From assembly GCA_947683625.1 (NCBI GenBank), contig CANTUR010000111.1, positions 496,001 to 560,000 on the forward strand: 64,000 bases of DNA, in the 5' to 3' direction. The notes under the pieces were generated by a model. That model saw only the letters and a program-made list of their open reading frames with translations, was not told the origin of the DNA and did not search any database. How positions within the stretch are numbered: the first letter of the stretch is position 1; the number at the start of each line of letters is the position of its first letter. Positions 49,440-60,740 of the stretch are shown piece after piece. Both the position numbers and the translations under genes were made by a program. Origin of the DNA: Mallotus nudiflorus. Lineage: Eukaryota > Streptophyta > Magnoliopsida > Malpighiales > Euphorbiaceae.

Positions 49440-52400
49440 ATGAAAAGATCTCCAACTTAATCACTTGAACGAACATGAGAAGTGCGTATCTCATTACTAA
49501 TCAAACGATCACGTATGAAGTGGCAATCAATCTCGATGTGCTTTGTTCGTTCATGGAAAATTGGTTTGGCAGTAATATGGAGAGCAGCTTAGTTGTCATA
49601 TATGAGAGACATAGGCGAGGATAATGTGACTTTGAGCTCTAGAAATAAGGAGCATAACCACAATAACTCACTTGTGGCATTTGCCATTGCCCGATATTCT
49701 GCTTCAGCTAAAGAGCGGGAAACCGTAATTTGCTTCTTTGATTTCCAAGATATAGGACTCTGTCCAAGGAAGACTATGTAGCCAGTGGTCGATCGTCTAG
49801 TTTTAGGACAACTTGCCCAATCCGAATCATAATAAGCTGTCAAATGTAATGAGTTTGAAGAAGAAAGAAAAATGCCTTGGCCTGGCGCAGACTTTAAGTA
49901 ATGAAGAATGCAAAATGCTGCATTCAAATGAGGCACTCGAGGGTCTTGCATGAATTGGCTTAAAACCTATACAGGGTAAGTGATGCCAGGGCTTGTAATG
50001 GTCAAATACAATAATCTACCAATGAGCCGGCGATATTGTCCCACATCTGATATTGGATCTCCAACATTTGCAGCAAGATTGTGCCATGATTCCATGGGGA
50101 AGCTTGCTGGTTTAGCATCTAATAAGCCTACCTCTTCAAGAAGATCTAGTGCATATTTTCGTTGGCTAATAGTTATCCCTTCTTTGTTGTGTGCTACTTC
50201 AATGTCGAGGAAATATTTGAGGGTCCCAAGATCTTTGATGCGAAAAATCGAGTTCAAATAGTCCTTTACTTGACTTATAATATGCAGATCATTTCCTGTT
50301 ATAACAACATCATCAACATAAACCAGTAAAGGTATAAAATTATTTTCTCGTACCAATGTAAACAAGGAGTTATTTGCTGCACTTTGCTGAAAACCAAACC
50401 TTTAAAGGGACGTAGAAAGTGTTTGGAACCAACTTCGTGATGCTTGTTTAATTTCGTAAAGGGATTTTCTTAACCTGTAAACACGATTATCACCTGGTTT
50501 AGCAAAACCTTATGGGACTTTCATGTGTACCTCCTCATGCAAGTCTCCATAAAGGAAGGCATTGTTTATGTCTAGTTGGTGCAATTCCCAGTGACGTATA
50601 GCAGCAACTGAAAGCAAACATCGCAAGGTTGTAATCTTGGCAACAGGCGCAAATGTATCATGGTAGTCTAACCCTTCAATTTACATGAATCCCTTAGCAA
50701 CCAAACGTGCCTTAAAGCGCTCAACAGTACCATCAGATCGATATTTGATTTTATAGACCCATTTAGAGTCAATGACATGTTTGCTTGACGGTAAAGGTTC
50801 CAAAGTCCATGTATAATTCTCCTATAATGCACGAATTTCTTGTTGCATCATATTGTGCCATCTGGGGTCTTTGACAGCTTGATGGAAAAATTTAGGTTCA
50901 TCTAGTGAAAAAATGGATGCCAAGAAAGCTTTATGACTATTAGTAAAACGAGAATAAGAGAGACAATTTGAAAGAGGATAGGACATACCTGAGTTTGCTG
51001 ATGGAGGGGAGCCTTGTGATGGCGCTAAGGATGGCAATAGCTCATACTCGAAACCAGAAAGCTTTGTGGACACATGTCGGGACCTGACTGGTCGTTGAAA
51101 GGGAGAAGAGATATTTTCATTATTGTTGATTGGTTCAGGTTGTGTGGGATTATTGGTTTGGGGACTGCAATGATGAATTTCAGGTGTGTTTTGGTTGAAA
51201 GATAGAGGTCTGATTGGTGAGATCATTGTGGTAGTTTCTTTGCTTGCTTCATCATTTGGATAATTGTCAATCTGAATAGGCTCGATTTGGTCTGAGGCAG
51301 CAGGATTTGAAGAATGTGCCGACTGGTAAATGAGATCAGGTGGTTGGTTAACCAACAGTGATGGAACAGGTGTATTCAGGTTTGTGTTAGTTTGGAAAGA
51401 AAAAATCTTTTCATGGAATATCATATCTCTGGACACAAGCAATTTCTTTTTTTTCAAGATTATAAACCTTATATCCCCTTTTTCTATGTGGGTATCCCAA
51501 GAAGATATAATGATGTGCTCTAGGTGAAAATTTATCTTTTGGTTTATTATGGACGTAACATAGAGAGCCAAAAACTCTCAAGTGCTAATAATCGGGTTTC
51601 TTATGAAATAAAACTTCATAGGGACTTTTATTGGCAAGGATGGGTATGGGCATTAAATTTATGAGATAAACTGCAGTAAGAACACATTCTCCCTAAAATT
51701 TTAATGGCAAATGTGCATGGAAACGTAAAGAACGTGCTACCTCAAGTATATGACGGTGCTTTCGTTCCACTCTCCCATTTTGTTATGGTGTATAGGTACA
51801 TGTAGTTTAGTGTTCTATCCCATGATTAGTAAGGAAATCTCTCATTCTGTTTGAAATAAACTCTCCCCCAATATCACTTCTTATCACCTTGATCCTGGAA
51901 TGAAATTGGTTTTGCACAAGATGGTAAAACATGGTTAGGTAATCATAGGTTTGTGATTTATTTTTCATAAGATAAACCCAAGTACATCTAGAAAAATCAT
52001 CCACTATGGTCAAGAAAAAATTAGCACCACTTAATGAAGGAATTGAATAAGGACCCCAAACATCCACATGAATGAGGTTAAAATAATTTATGCTTTTTTT
52101 ATTGCTGATAGAAAAAGGTAAATGAGTTTGTTTTGCTATATGACATGCATCACAAACTTCATGAAAATCACTAGAGGGGGATCTCTCAAAAATAAATTTA
52201 AACTTGTTAAAGGGATAATGTCCTAATCGCATGTGCCACAAAGCATAATTCGTTTCAAGAACACTTTGACTTGCCATTCCATATCTTCCTTCCATTTGAT
52301 AAATGCCATCTTTCAGCTTACTCGCTCCAATCAGCGTCCTCGTACATAGGTCCTAAAAGAAACAAAATTTAGGAAAGAATGTAGCCGAGCAATTCAGGTC

Positions 52401-52740
52401 ATTGGTTATCTTAGAAATTGAGAGGAGGTTATATTTAAAACCAAGTATGCAGAGGACTTTCTTTAACTCAATGTTTGGTGTTATGCATACATCACCAACA
52501 TGAGTGACTGAAAGGGAAGAACCATCTGGTATTTTTACATTTGGGTGTGTCAAAACATGCACATAATGGTCAAATTGCCTCTTATCTCCAATCATATGAT
52601 CAGAGGCACCACTATCAATAATCCAAGGATCATTAGTCATGGAACTTTTACCTGCAAAGTTTGCTAAACCTTCATTACCATTGTTCTGATTGGCAGAGGA
52701 TGTGAGAAAAGACAGCAATTTGGAGCATTGATCTACTGTT
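49440..52740 (-). pseudogene. Copia F pol (protease, integrase, RT, RNase H), lightly damaged
   Basis: The protease (52718-52353) has an intact D-S-G-A-S-D-H-M near 52610. The GAG-pre-integrase and integrase core are at 52295-51807, with W-H-M-R-L-G-H, D in V-D-V-W-G-P and D in R-S-D-I-G-G-E. The third acid lies in the next segment (N-G-R-V-E-R-K-H near 51760), just after a CAA-to-TAA type stop near 51787. The integrase end and linker are 51571-50822. RT is about 50820-49967, with Y-V-D-D-V-V near 50310. RNase H is 49951 to about 49440 (D-S-D-W-A, A-E-A-E-Y-R-A-M). All key catalytic residues remain; the breaks are a handful of stops and frame changes. Confidence 0.88.
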
Positions 52741-53845
52741 AGTCCCAGAGTTTGTTAAACTTGATGTTGCGTGGCATTAAGTTCATGATTTCCTGGTTCT
52801 GAATTGCGCCATTACTATTTACCAGGACTTGATGATTGGGATCCTGTTATGGCTATATTGTTGTAGCCTTATCGCTACCTCAAGGCACCTTTTCCATTGC
52901 TTCCATGGTTTTGTTGATTAGTTTTCCAATTGGGAGGATAACTTATGATCTTAAAATATTCTTCTTTAAGATGTTCATTTTTGCCATAATGTACATATTT
53001 TTTTAAACTCATTTATTGAGTTCTAGCCTCTGTTTGAGTAGTTCTTTTCATCACCATTTAGCTTTGTTGCAAATGCTGCACCTTCTATAGTTGATGGCTG
53101 ATCTGTGTTCTTTTGCATGAGAAATTATTGTTCTTCTTATAATGCCAAAGAGAAAATTTTATTGAGTTGTGGTTTTGGCTCTATTGATAACACATGAGAC
53201 CTTAGCCTATTAAAACTGCTGTTCAAACCCGATAAGAACTTATGAGCTTTTTTCTCTTTCTCGGTGTTCTTGAAATCCCTTCGCCGCTTCACACTTGCAA
53301 TGGAGCAAAGGATCATAAATTTGTAATTCCTGCCACAAGGTTTTGAATTTGGTATAGTATTGGGTTAAGGGTTATCCATCTTCTTGACTAAGGTTAGAGA
53401 ACTTCTTTTTTATTTTGTAAAGACGAGGTGCATTACTTTGCCCATATCTCTCGCAAAGTTCATTCCATATCTCTTGTGTTGTGTCTGCATACATAACACT
53501 TTCTTGTATGTCTTTAGCTAGAGAATTTTTTAGCCAAGCTTTAACCATAGCATCATTCCTTTTCCATCGCCCAAAATCTAGTGAGTTTGAGTTCGGCAGT
53601 TGTAGACTTCCTTCAATGAATCCACCCTTGCTTTTTGCATACAAGGCTATTTCCATAGAGTTTTTCCATGAAGCAAAATTTTCTCCTGTGAAAGGTGTGG
53701 TGACAAACACAAGTCCTGGATGATCTGAAGGGTGAAGAATATATGGTGAATCATCATAATTCTGCATTATAATTTCTCCCCCTTTCGTTGAACTTTGTGA
53801 CTTTTCTGAACTTCCTTCTTGATCTCCCATTGATGTTATTGACAT
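52741..53845 (-). pseudogene. Copia F gag
   Basis: The ATG at 53845 starts an open stretch to 53372 with the N-terminal copia gag domain (L-V-F-V-T-T-P-F-T-G-E-N-F-A-S-W, then W-K-R-N-D-A-M-V) and the UBN2-like block (T-Q-E-I-W-N-E-L-x-E-R-Y-G-Q-S-N). After 53372 the frame is lost several times down to 52741. No clear zinc knuckle was read. Confidence 0.8.
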
Positions 53846-53875
53846 GATGGATTCTGGTTCAATTTGTTTGAACCT

Positions 53876-53888
53876 GGGTCTGATACCA
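53876..53888 (-). other. Primer-binding site of copia F
   Basis: On the minus strand TGGTATCAGACCC directly follows the 5' LTR and complements initiator tRNA-Met. Confidence 0.85.
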
Positions 53889-54092
53889 TGAGCAAATATT
53901 AATGGGAAAAAGATAATCTTTATTGATTATAATGTGTGCTATATATACAAGCATCTATACATCTAATATAGGAAAAAAACTAAGCTTGCACCTAAAGAAT
54001 AGGAAGCAAATAGGAAGCAAGAAATATAGGAAATAAAGCTAAACAAGGAACGTCTAAAATAGGAACATCTATGATACAGGAAAATCTCAACA
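53889..54092 (-). repeat. 5' LTR of copia F
   Basis: 204 bp, partner of 49153-49356. Confidence 0.92.
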
Positions 54093-54500
54093 AATGTAAC
54101 ACTAGGAGCCAAACAATTAAATGCTGCAGTTGTGCAACTTTATAATCATCCCAGCAGCTCCATAGAAACAAACATCGCTCCTTCTCTTCTAATTATTATC
54201 CAAATGACCTCAGAGGTTGCAAGACTAAGATCTGTTGTGAACATGTTGGTCCCCCATTACACCACAAGATTAGTTCCAAAAGGAGGCATAATCGGCTTAA
54301 AGGATAGTTGGAGGATCCTGTTGACTGTAATTCAAACATCTGTGGGTGGAAAGTTTCCCACAATATATGTGCAAGATGATGATTATAATATACTCGAGAT
54401 ATCCAGTCTTATCCAAGTAAATGCAGCGATGGGATTATTGCTAGCGGATGGCTCGAGGCCTACCGAAGACCTCATCAACAACTTATCCTCAGTTGTTTAA

Positions 54501-54875
54501 ACTCGCAGCTAGATGCATTTCATCTATCTACGATACTAGTTAAATAAAGGGCATCACATGATAGTGTTGTCCATGTATTTGCCAAAAAATTCGTAATGTT
54601 TGATTTGATGAAGATCAATGTGCAACTCATGTGATGATAAATAAAACCATTCATGTTTTCAAACTTTGTTGCATGATCTTAACTACACTCTCCAAAGATT
54701 TTCAATATCATCATGATGCCATACCATTAATTTTCAGTATATGATCTTAGTTACACTCTTCAATATATGGTAATTTTCAGTGTTCTCATGATACGGTATG
54801 AATTATTTTTATAAATGTTAGAATTTTTTAAGTTCTTCATACTCGTTGATTAACAAATTTTGTAACTTAAAAAAA
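54501..54875 (+). other. RIP3 downstream flank
   Basis: Matches the RIP4 3' flank (58857-59030) base for base over long stretches, including AATAAA within GATGATAAATAAAACC near 54633-54648, a likely polyadenylation signal. No gene is present. Confidence 0.6.
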
Positions 54876-55703
54876 AAGGGAAATTGATCTGATATATTTT
54901 CAACTTTAAACCAACTTTCAATTTAATTCTACTTTCAAAGTTGTTTCAATTTGGCTCTCCAACTTTTAGATTTGTCCCAATTCTATCCAAACGGCAACGG
55001 GTATGAAGGAAATCTGAGGTTACATTCCTACATGGCTTAAGAGCATTTGACATGGCAAAAAATATTTTACGTGACCATCTTACTTGATCAATTTTATCAT
55101 CAACTTTTCGAGTTGTGTCAAATCTATCCAATTTGTTGTGATTTAGTAAAAAAAAAATTCGACTTTCAAATAGTGAAATAAAAAATGACAAACTTTTTTT
55201 CTCATTTCTCTCAAAAAAAGAAAAAAGAAAAAAGAAAAAAGTGGTTGTCATATAGGCATCTCGTCATTTTCAATGACTAGAAAGCGGGAGGCATCTCTTT
55301 CTTTTTTTTTTTAATTACTAAAAATTTTTTTTTTAATTTATTTTTATATTTAATACTTAAAAATATTTACTAAATAGTCTTTATATGCATAATTAAAAAA
55401 TTATGAACATAATTTTAAAAAGTCTCAAAATTTATTTGTCGTCTGGATAGATTTGACACAACTTGAAAAATTGAGGATATAATTGATAATGTGAGATGGC
55501 TACATAAAATGCTTTTTGCCATGTCAGAAGCTTTTAAGCCATGTATAAATGTCATCTTAATTGTATCTCATGTTCATTACTATTTGGATAGAATTGACAC
55601 AAATTTAAAAATTGGAGGGTCAAATTGAAATAACTTTAAAAGTAAGATTAAATTGAAAATTGATTCAAAATTAAGGATATATGAGATTAATTTTCTTAAA
55701 AAA
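54876..55703. mobile_element. Foldback / MULE-like element with long terminal inverted repeats
   Basis: Bases 54878-55150 and the reverse complement of 55432-55700 match over about 270 bases with scattered differences (for example AATTCTATCCAAA near 54970 pairs with TTTGGATAGAATT near 55583). The unique centre is about 280 bases and low complexity. Flanks read TTAAAAAAA on both sides, compatible with a 9-bp duplication, but low complexity makes this unsure. No transposase is encoded, so it is a non-autonomous element. Confidence 0.75.
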
Positions 55704-56879
55704 ATAATTTTTATTTTAACGGGTTGAAAAGACTATAGGTTATTATTATTTTTTTTTAAAAAAAGTATGCTCTTTCCTGCTTAAAATAAAATTCTACTGT
55801 TGGTTGCATCCACTTGGTAGGTAATTGTATAGCAAATAGTAAGAGGAAAGTATTTGTATTTTGATTCGGTAAAAGTATACTTTATACAACTTCCATTACT
55901 TGAGTTATTCTTTTTTCCAATGAAGGAGTAATTTACTGGCTGTTTCATTACAATGACACGTTAAGATGTAGAACTTTTTTTTTTTTTTTTTTTAAAGTTA
56001 AGATGTAGAACTTAGATTGCTGATATTAATTTGTGAAATTCACTTCTTTTTTATTTAATTACAACATCTTACATTTGAATTCAGTTGTTATTGGTTTAAA
56101 AAATTAATTTTGATTTAATTTTAAAGAGAAAAACTATTTTTATCATATAATTCAATTGATGGTATTAAAAATTACCATCCTATTGACCTTTCATATTTTT
56201 ATATAAAAATTTAAAATTTGACAAAATTTTGACATATTATTTACAATTTTAATAAAATAATAATTTGGTCAAAATTAAAAAAAAAACATGTATAATTTAT
56301 ATTATTGCTGTTCTATAAAACTAGGTAAAACAGGAGATGAGCATATTTTTTTTACAAATTAAGTAATTTTTTATTTTCATTTTATATTTTTTAAACATTG
56401 CTGTTCTGTTAATTAAAAAATAAAATAATATAATTTTTTTGAAACTAAATATACCGCCAATAGGTGAGGATGCAATTACGTATTCACTAGTTACCTTTAT
56501 TTTGGTAATGACAAAATAAATAAATAAACAAATTCTCATATGAGCACGTGAAATTATTTTTTTTATTTTTTGAAGTCTTCTTTAGTGTCCCGTGCTAGGA
56601 TAACGATGAGAAGAAATGGGTATTCAACACTCAAAGGTTAGAATCTGATTTTTATTTTCTTCATACATTACTTTTCAACTTAAACTAACCCATGTTAATA
56701 TGATGTTACATTATTTCAAAAATTATCATCTTGGGAGTAATTAATTAAAGCATGTGCTGTTATAATTAAAAAATTAGTGAGCAGCTCGCATAACAAAAAA
56801 AAAAAACAAAAAACAAAAACAAAAACAAAAACAAAAGTACTATTCTAAATCAAACTTTAATAAATAAATAAATAAATAA

Positions 56880-56880
<1 letters not shown>

Positions 56881-56945
<65 letters not shown>
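56881..56945. repeat. (TA)n microsatellite upstream of RIP4
   Basis: About 30 TA units after a short (AAAT)n run. Confidence 0.95.
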
Positions 56946-56947
<2 letters not shown>

Positions 56948-57555
56948 GTAACGTCAAATAATTTTTTTTTCCAAACCAACATCAAATATTTTTTCAAAAT
57001 AAAAATTTAAAATTTATACAGTTTGAGCTTTTGAATTTATAATTTTTAAACAATTTCAATTGTTTTATTTTTCTTTTTTCTTTTTAATGATGATCATGTG
57101 ATATTCCATATATATTTTTTGTTTGCTTAAATTCTTTAATTTTTTTTTACTTTAATTGAAAATATTTTTCATAAAAATGATTTAATTTATATTTATATTT
57201 ATAAAAACTATAAAATTTTTGAATTAAAATGCTTATGTTCATCATTAACTACTATTAATAAAAATATATCACATTAACAATGGATGATAAAAGAGATAAG
57301 TACTCTACCATATATCATGACTCAAACTTTCATATTGAGAAAAAATAAAAAATTTCTCTCAAAAAAATTACTCGTCAGTTGTTATGGAGTAGAGCCCGGA
57401 TATAATGAAATCCTGCAACTCAAGTGGCACATTAAAAACTTTCATCCTTGCACTAAATCAAATTCATAAGATATAGTGTATATATGTATCAAAAGATAAT
57501 CATGTGTAATCATAAACAAAGATGAACTTACACTAGTAGTTAACTTTTAAATCTC

Positions 57556-57650
57556 AACTCATCACATGCATATGTATAAAAAAATGTTTATAAAAGAAAA
57601 CGTTTTCAGCATGTTTGTTTGGATAATGTGTAGAGCTTTGATTGAATATA
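57556..57650 (+). promoter_or_regulatory. Conserved RIP upstream block, unit 4
   Basis: Same block as at 10834, 44376 and 48181, lying 70-170 bases before the TATA box. Candidate promoter region of the only intact copy; function is inferred from position and conservation only. Confidence 0.45.
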
Positions 57651-57722
57651 ATTAAAACATAGTGCAATGTGAAATGAAAATATAAATGAAAAACCTAAGG
57701 TAAAAAATGGGGATGGTTCCCC

Positions 57723-57730
57723 TATAAAAG
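57723..57730 (+). promoter_or_regulatory. TATA box of RIP4
   Basis: TATAAAAG within CCCCTATAAAAGGGC. The ATG is 272 bases downstream, leaving room for a leader of about 240 bases, possibly with an intron. Confidence 0.65.
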
Positions 57731-58001
57731 GGCATGTTTTATCAATGTTACAAACCCATCTCTTCTTAATCCTCACCTCCTAAGCTTGGAAGTAATCAAA
57801 AGCTTGCATTTTACCTGTTTTTTTTTTTTTCTGTGGTTGCTTTATCTAAATTTTTTGCTAATATATGGAAAGTTTCAAGTTCTTAAATAATCTAAATTCT
57901 GATAAACAAGCACATGCATTTTCACTATTTTGAAAGGTACCCAGAATAATTTGAAGAAAAAAAAAAAAAGCTACAACAAACAGCTGATAACAAAGGAAAA
58001 T

Positions 58002-58856
58002 ATGAAGGTGGATACTGTGGTGGCAACATTGTTTGTTTGCTGGACTGTCGTCTTTGTGCCCATAACAGCAACCTACCACACTCTGTATTTTAGCGCAGAC
58101 AGCGACGACGTCTATACATACAAGCAATTCGTGACCCAGTTACGAGAAGCACTGGAGAGTGGCAATGTTAGCCATGGCATACCAGTGTTGCGTAGCCAAG
58201 TGCCTGTCGATAGTGACGATAGGTTTGTTTTGATCGATATCGATTCTGGAGGTCGCATCCCAAAAATAGCAGTAGATGTAATCAATGCAAATGTGGTTGG
58301 TTTTAGCGTTAATGATAACAATTCCTACTTCTTTAGAGATGTTTCTGATGAAATATATAACTCTCCACTCTTTGAAGAAGCAACCAAAACCAAACTACCA
58401 TATGGTGGTAGCTACACAGGTTTGCAGGTTGCTGGAGCATACAGAAACAAGGTAACACTCGGAGACAAACCATTAAATGCTGCAGTTGTGCAACTTTATA
58501 ATTATCCCAGCATAGGAACAAATATCGCTTCTTCTCTTCTAGTTATTATCCAAATGATCTCCGAGGCAGCACGATCAGCATCTGTTGAGAACATATTGGC
58601 TGCCAATTACACCACAGGTTTGGTTCCAAAGGGTGGCATTATCAGCTTGGAGGATACTTGGAGGATCCTATCGGTTGCAATTCAGACATCTGAAGCTGGA
58701 AAGTTTCCTACAATATACATGCAAGATGATGATTATAATATACTCAAGATGTCCAGTCTTGTCCAAGTACAAGCTGCTATGGGACTTCTACTTGCCAAAG
58801 ATTCCACTGAAACAGATACTAGAAACCTTATCAACAACTTAAGCTCAGCAGTTTAA
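58002..58856 (+). CDS. RIP4: intact type 1 ribosome-inactivating protein (rRNA N-glycosylase)
   Basis: RIPs remove one adenine from the sarcin-ricin loop of large-subunit rRNA and stop translation. The 284-residue precursor has no intron. An open frame runs 24 codons further upstream, but the ATG at 58002 is chosen because it starts a typical signal peptide (residues 1 to about 23: short basic start, hydrophobic core, cleavage near I-T-A) and is the start conserved in RIP1-3. The mature part, about 260 residues, is one RIP domain with its active-site set: Tyr109 (S-Y-F-F), Tyr138 (G-G-S-Y), Glu188 and Arg191 (S-E-A-A-R), and Trp220. No lectin B-chain follows, so it is type 1 and secreted or vacuolar. 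Its two Cys (residue 13 only in the signal) leave no linker Cys. Confidence 0.95.
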   Translation: MKVDTVVATLFVCWTVVFVPITATYHTLYFSADSDDVYTYKQFVTQLREALESGNVSHGIPVLRSQVPVDSDDRFVLIDIDSGGRIPKIAVDVINANVVGFSVNDNNSYFFRDVSDEIYNSPLFEEATKTKLPYGGSYTGLQVAGAYRNKVTLGDKPLNAAVVQLYNYPSIGTNIASSLLVIIQMISEAARSASVENILAANYTTGLVPKGGIISLEDTWRILSVAIQTSEAGKFPTIYMQDDDYNILKMSSLVQVQAAMGLLLAKDSTETDTRNLINNLSSAV

Positions 58857-58994
58857 TACTCGCAGCTAAATGCATGGTATCTATCCACTGTCCTATTTAA
58901 ATAAATGGCATCACATGCTAGTGTTGTCTGTATTTGCTAAAAATGTCCTGATGTTTGATTTGTTGAAGATCAATGTGTAGCTCATGTGATGATA

Positions 58995-59000
58995 AATAAA
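58995..59000 (+). terminator. Putative polyadenylation signal of RIP4
   Basis: AATAAA 139 bases after the stop codon, conserved downstream of RIP3. Plant signals are loose, so this is tentative. Confidence 0.4.
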
Positions 59001-59849
59001 ACTACCTATGTTTTCAAACTTTATTATATGATCTTAATTAACCAATTATATTATAGTATATTGAAGAAAAAACTGTTCGAAGAAATAACTACCCACTAAT
59101 TCTCGTGACAAATAGAAAAATTACCCACTAAATATATATTATTGTATGTTTATTTATTTTTTTTTATCGTATAATTTCTTCCAATAGCATGTTTGTGATA
59201 ATTTTTTGCTCTTTACCATGGTGGGGTGAATATGAGGTTGATTCGCCTTTTCATTGATTTGAACAAAGCTTTGAGAAACTCTGAAGATGCAACTTCTCTT
59301 ACCGGCGTTGGCATTAAAATACATTTTTTTTTAAATAAATTGATGCTAATTCTATTTTATTCAAATAAATACATTATGTTGATGTGATTATTTTATCCAT
59401 CTATTTTTACCATCTAATCTCAGTATACTAGGCTATTGATTCTAAAGGTGGAATAAAACTTTTTTAACATCTATTTCTCCATATATAAAATTTCAAATTT
59501 CAGATTTTATTGATAGATATTCACATTTTTCCCCACCTATAAAAAAAATTAACATTAATATCAAATTATTTTAAAATAAATATGACATGTAAATATAAAC
59601 TGAAGCAATTAATCATGAATTTATTTTATTTTCACCTCATTAATACATTGAATTTTTGGGTTGGAAAAAAGTTCGATTTATGTACTTCCATCTGTTTTCA
59701 GTCATACGTTTTGAATTGAAATATATATCAATTGGATATTTTCAGCTTGGAGCTTGAGATTTTTGAGTTGGAGAAAGTACGATCAGTGTATTTTTATTTC
59801 TTCTCAGCCTATTTCTTCACAGATTACATGAATATGTAATATGTGAAAA
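59001..59849. other. Spacer between RIP4 and RIP5
   Basis: AT-rich, no gene. It contains an imperfect duplication of about 60 bases (around 59649 and 59756; shared word TTTTTGGGTTGGA/TTTTTGAGTTGGA), located just upstream of RIP5. Confidence 0.5.
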
Positions 59850-60175
59850 TGCTATCGATGTGTTTTAGAGTTGGTTTTAGAGTTGGAGATTACTCTTACT
59901 ACTTCAAAGACATTGCTAACGATGTGTATAATTTTATGTTCACACTCTGCAAGCTAGAAACAAAACTAAGCTTCCATTTAGTGGTGGGCATTCAGATCTG
60001 AAGAAGGATTACGGAATAGATAGAGAGGACATGCCATTGGGCATCAGACCACTGAATAGTGCAGTATTATGTCCCATAAATACCCTTCATCTGCTTCGAC
60101 TTCAGCCCAAGTGGCTCTTTCTATTCTAGTTGCTATTCAGATGATTTCTGAAGCTGCAGGATTTAAGTACAACTA
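59850..60175 (+). pseudogene. RIP5: divergent RIP relic
   Basis: Broken RIP domain from the A-I-D-V strand, through Y-S-Y-Y-F-K-D (first active-site Tyr present) and T-K-L-S-F, to I-Q-M-I-S-E-A-A-G. Two frame changes and several stops occur. The catalytic Glu remains, but the Arg three residues later is Gly. The second active-site Tyr position reads as a different residue (G-G-H-S). It is far less similar to RIP1-4 than they are to each other, so it is an older paralogue. A possible C-terminal continuation lies at 60741-60830. Confidence 0.8.
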
Positions 60176-60740
60176 GTAGTAAATCCACACAATACGTGGA
60201 CTGAAAAATAATTTAATTAAATAAATAATCAGAATAACAGAATAATTAAATAAATTAAAAGTAAAATATATCTCATTATTTTTTAAAAAAAATTTTGTTG
60301 CCATAATTTTTTAAGTTATAATAACACTTGTTTTTAAAATTGTTATATTAGTATTAAAGTATGTATAATAGTGTTTTACTTAAAAAAAATGAAGTAATTT
60401 TTTAAATTTTTTGATGGTTTCGAAAAAAATTGAATGATTTAAGGTTGAAAAATATAGTTTGGAAAAAGTATTTTGAGTGATTAAGTTAGAAAAAAATACG
60501 TAGTATATAAATATTTTTATAATTTTAATAGTATTGAAATGTGTGTAATAGTATTTTAGTTAAAAAATAATATTAAAAAATTATAAAAAATATTTAATTT
60601 TCAATAAAAAAATTAGGATACTTAATAGATTGACACATTAATTTTTGGAGTGAATACTCAAATATAAAAATTGACATTTATCAAATTTTTGATTTAATAA
60701 CTTAGTTTAACATTTAATATATATAATTAACAGAAATTTT

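Larger units (their letters stand above)
49153..54092 (-). mobile_element. Ty1/copia LTR retrotransposon F inside RIP3
   Basis: 4940 bp, with 204-bp LTRs at 49153-49356 and 53889-54092. These differ at six positions by direct comparison (about 3%) and have no indels. The purine tract TTGAGGGGGAG precedes the 3' LTR, and the PBS TGGTATCAGACC abuts the 5' LTR (minus strand). The order is gag, protease, integrase, RT, RNase H. It is the youngest and best preserved element here, yet a few stops break the polyprotein. Confidence 0.93.
48727..54500 (+). pseudogene. RIP3: type 1 RIP pseudogene split by copia F
   Basis: Part 1 is 48727-49152 and part 2 is 54093-54500, with element F between them. 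Apart from F the main damage is one frameshift just after the signal peptide, shared with RIP1 and RIP2, leading to TAG where RIP4 reads on. Beyond that the frame is open in both parts (48851 to the insertion; 54132-54500 to the stop). The equivalents of both active-site Tyr, the catalytic Glu and Arg, and the Trp are all retained, so its protein-level decay is slight. F separates the second Tyr from the Glu/Arg pair. Confidence 0.93.
55704..58001 (+). other. RIP4 upstream region
   Basis: Matches the RIP2 upstream sequence on both sides of A' (29550-29982 and 43561 on). The insertion site of A/A' is empty here: CTCAT-ATGAG-CACGTGAAA at 56535-56553. It contains a (TA)n tract, the conserved block and the TATA box. 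No other gene. Confidence 0.75.

Noticed and set aside
54946..55251. Minus-strand frame of 101 residues
   Set aside because: Falls in one arm and the centre of the foldback element; Phe/Ser-rich low complexity, no domain.
57930..58001. Upstream 24-codon extension of the RIP4 frame
   Set aside because: It is Lys-rich and derived from an A-rich leader, would block the signal peptide, and is not conserved in RIP1-3. The internal ATG at 58002 is the better start.
58112..58842. Open frames overlapping RIP4 in other frames and on the other strand
   Set aside because: Shadows of the intact RIP4 frame; no domain, no conservation.
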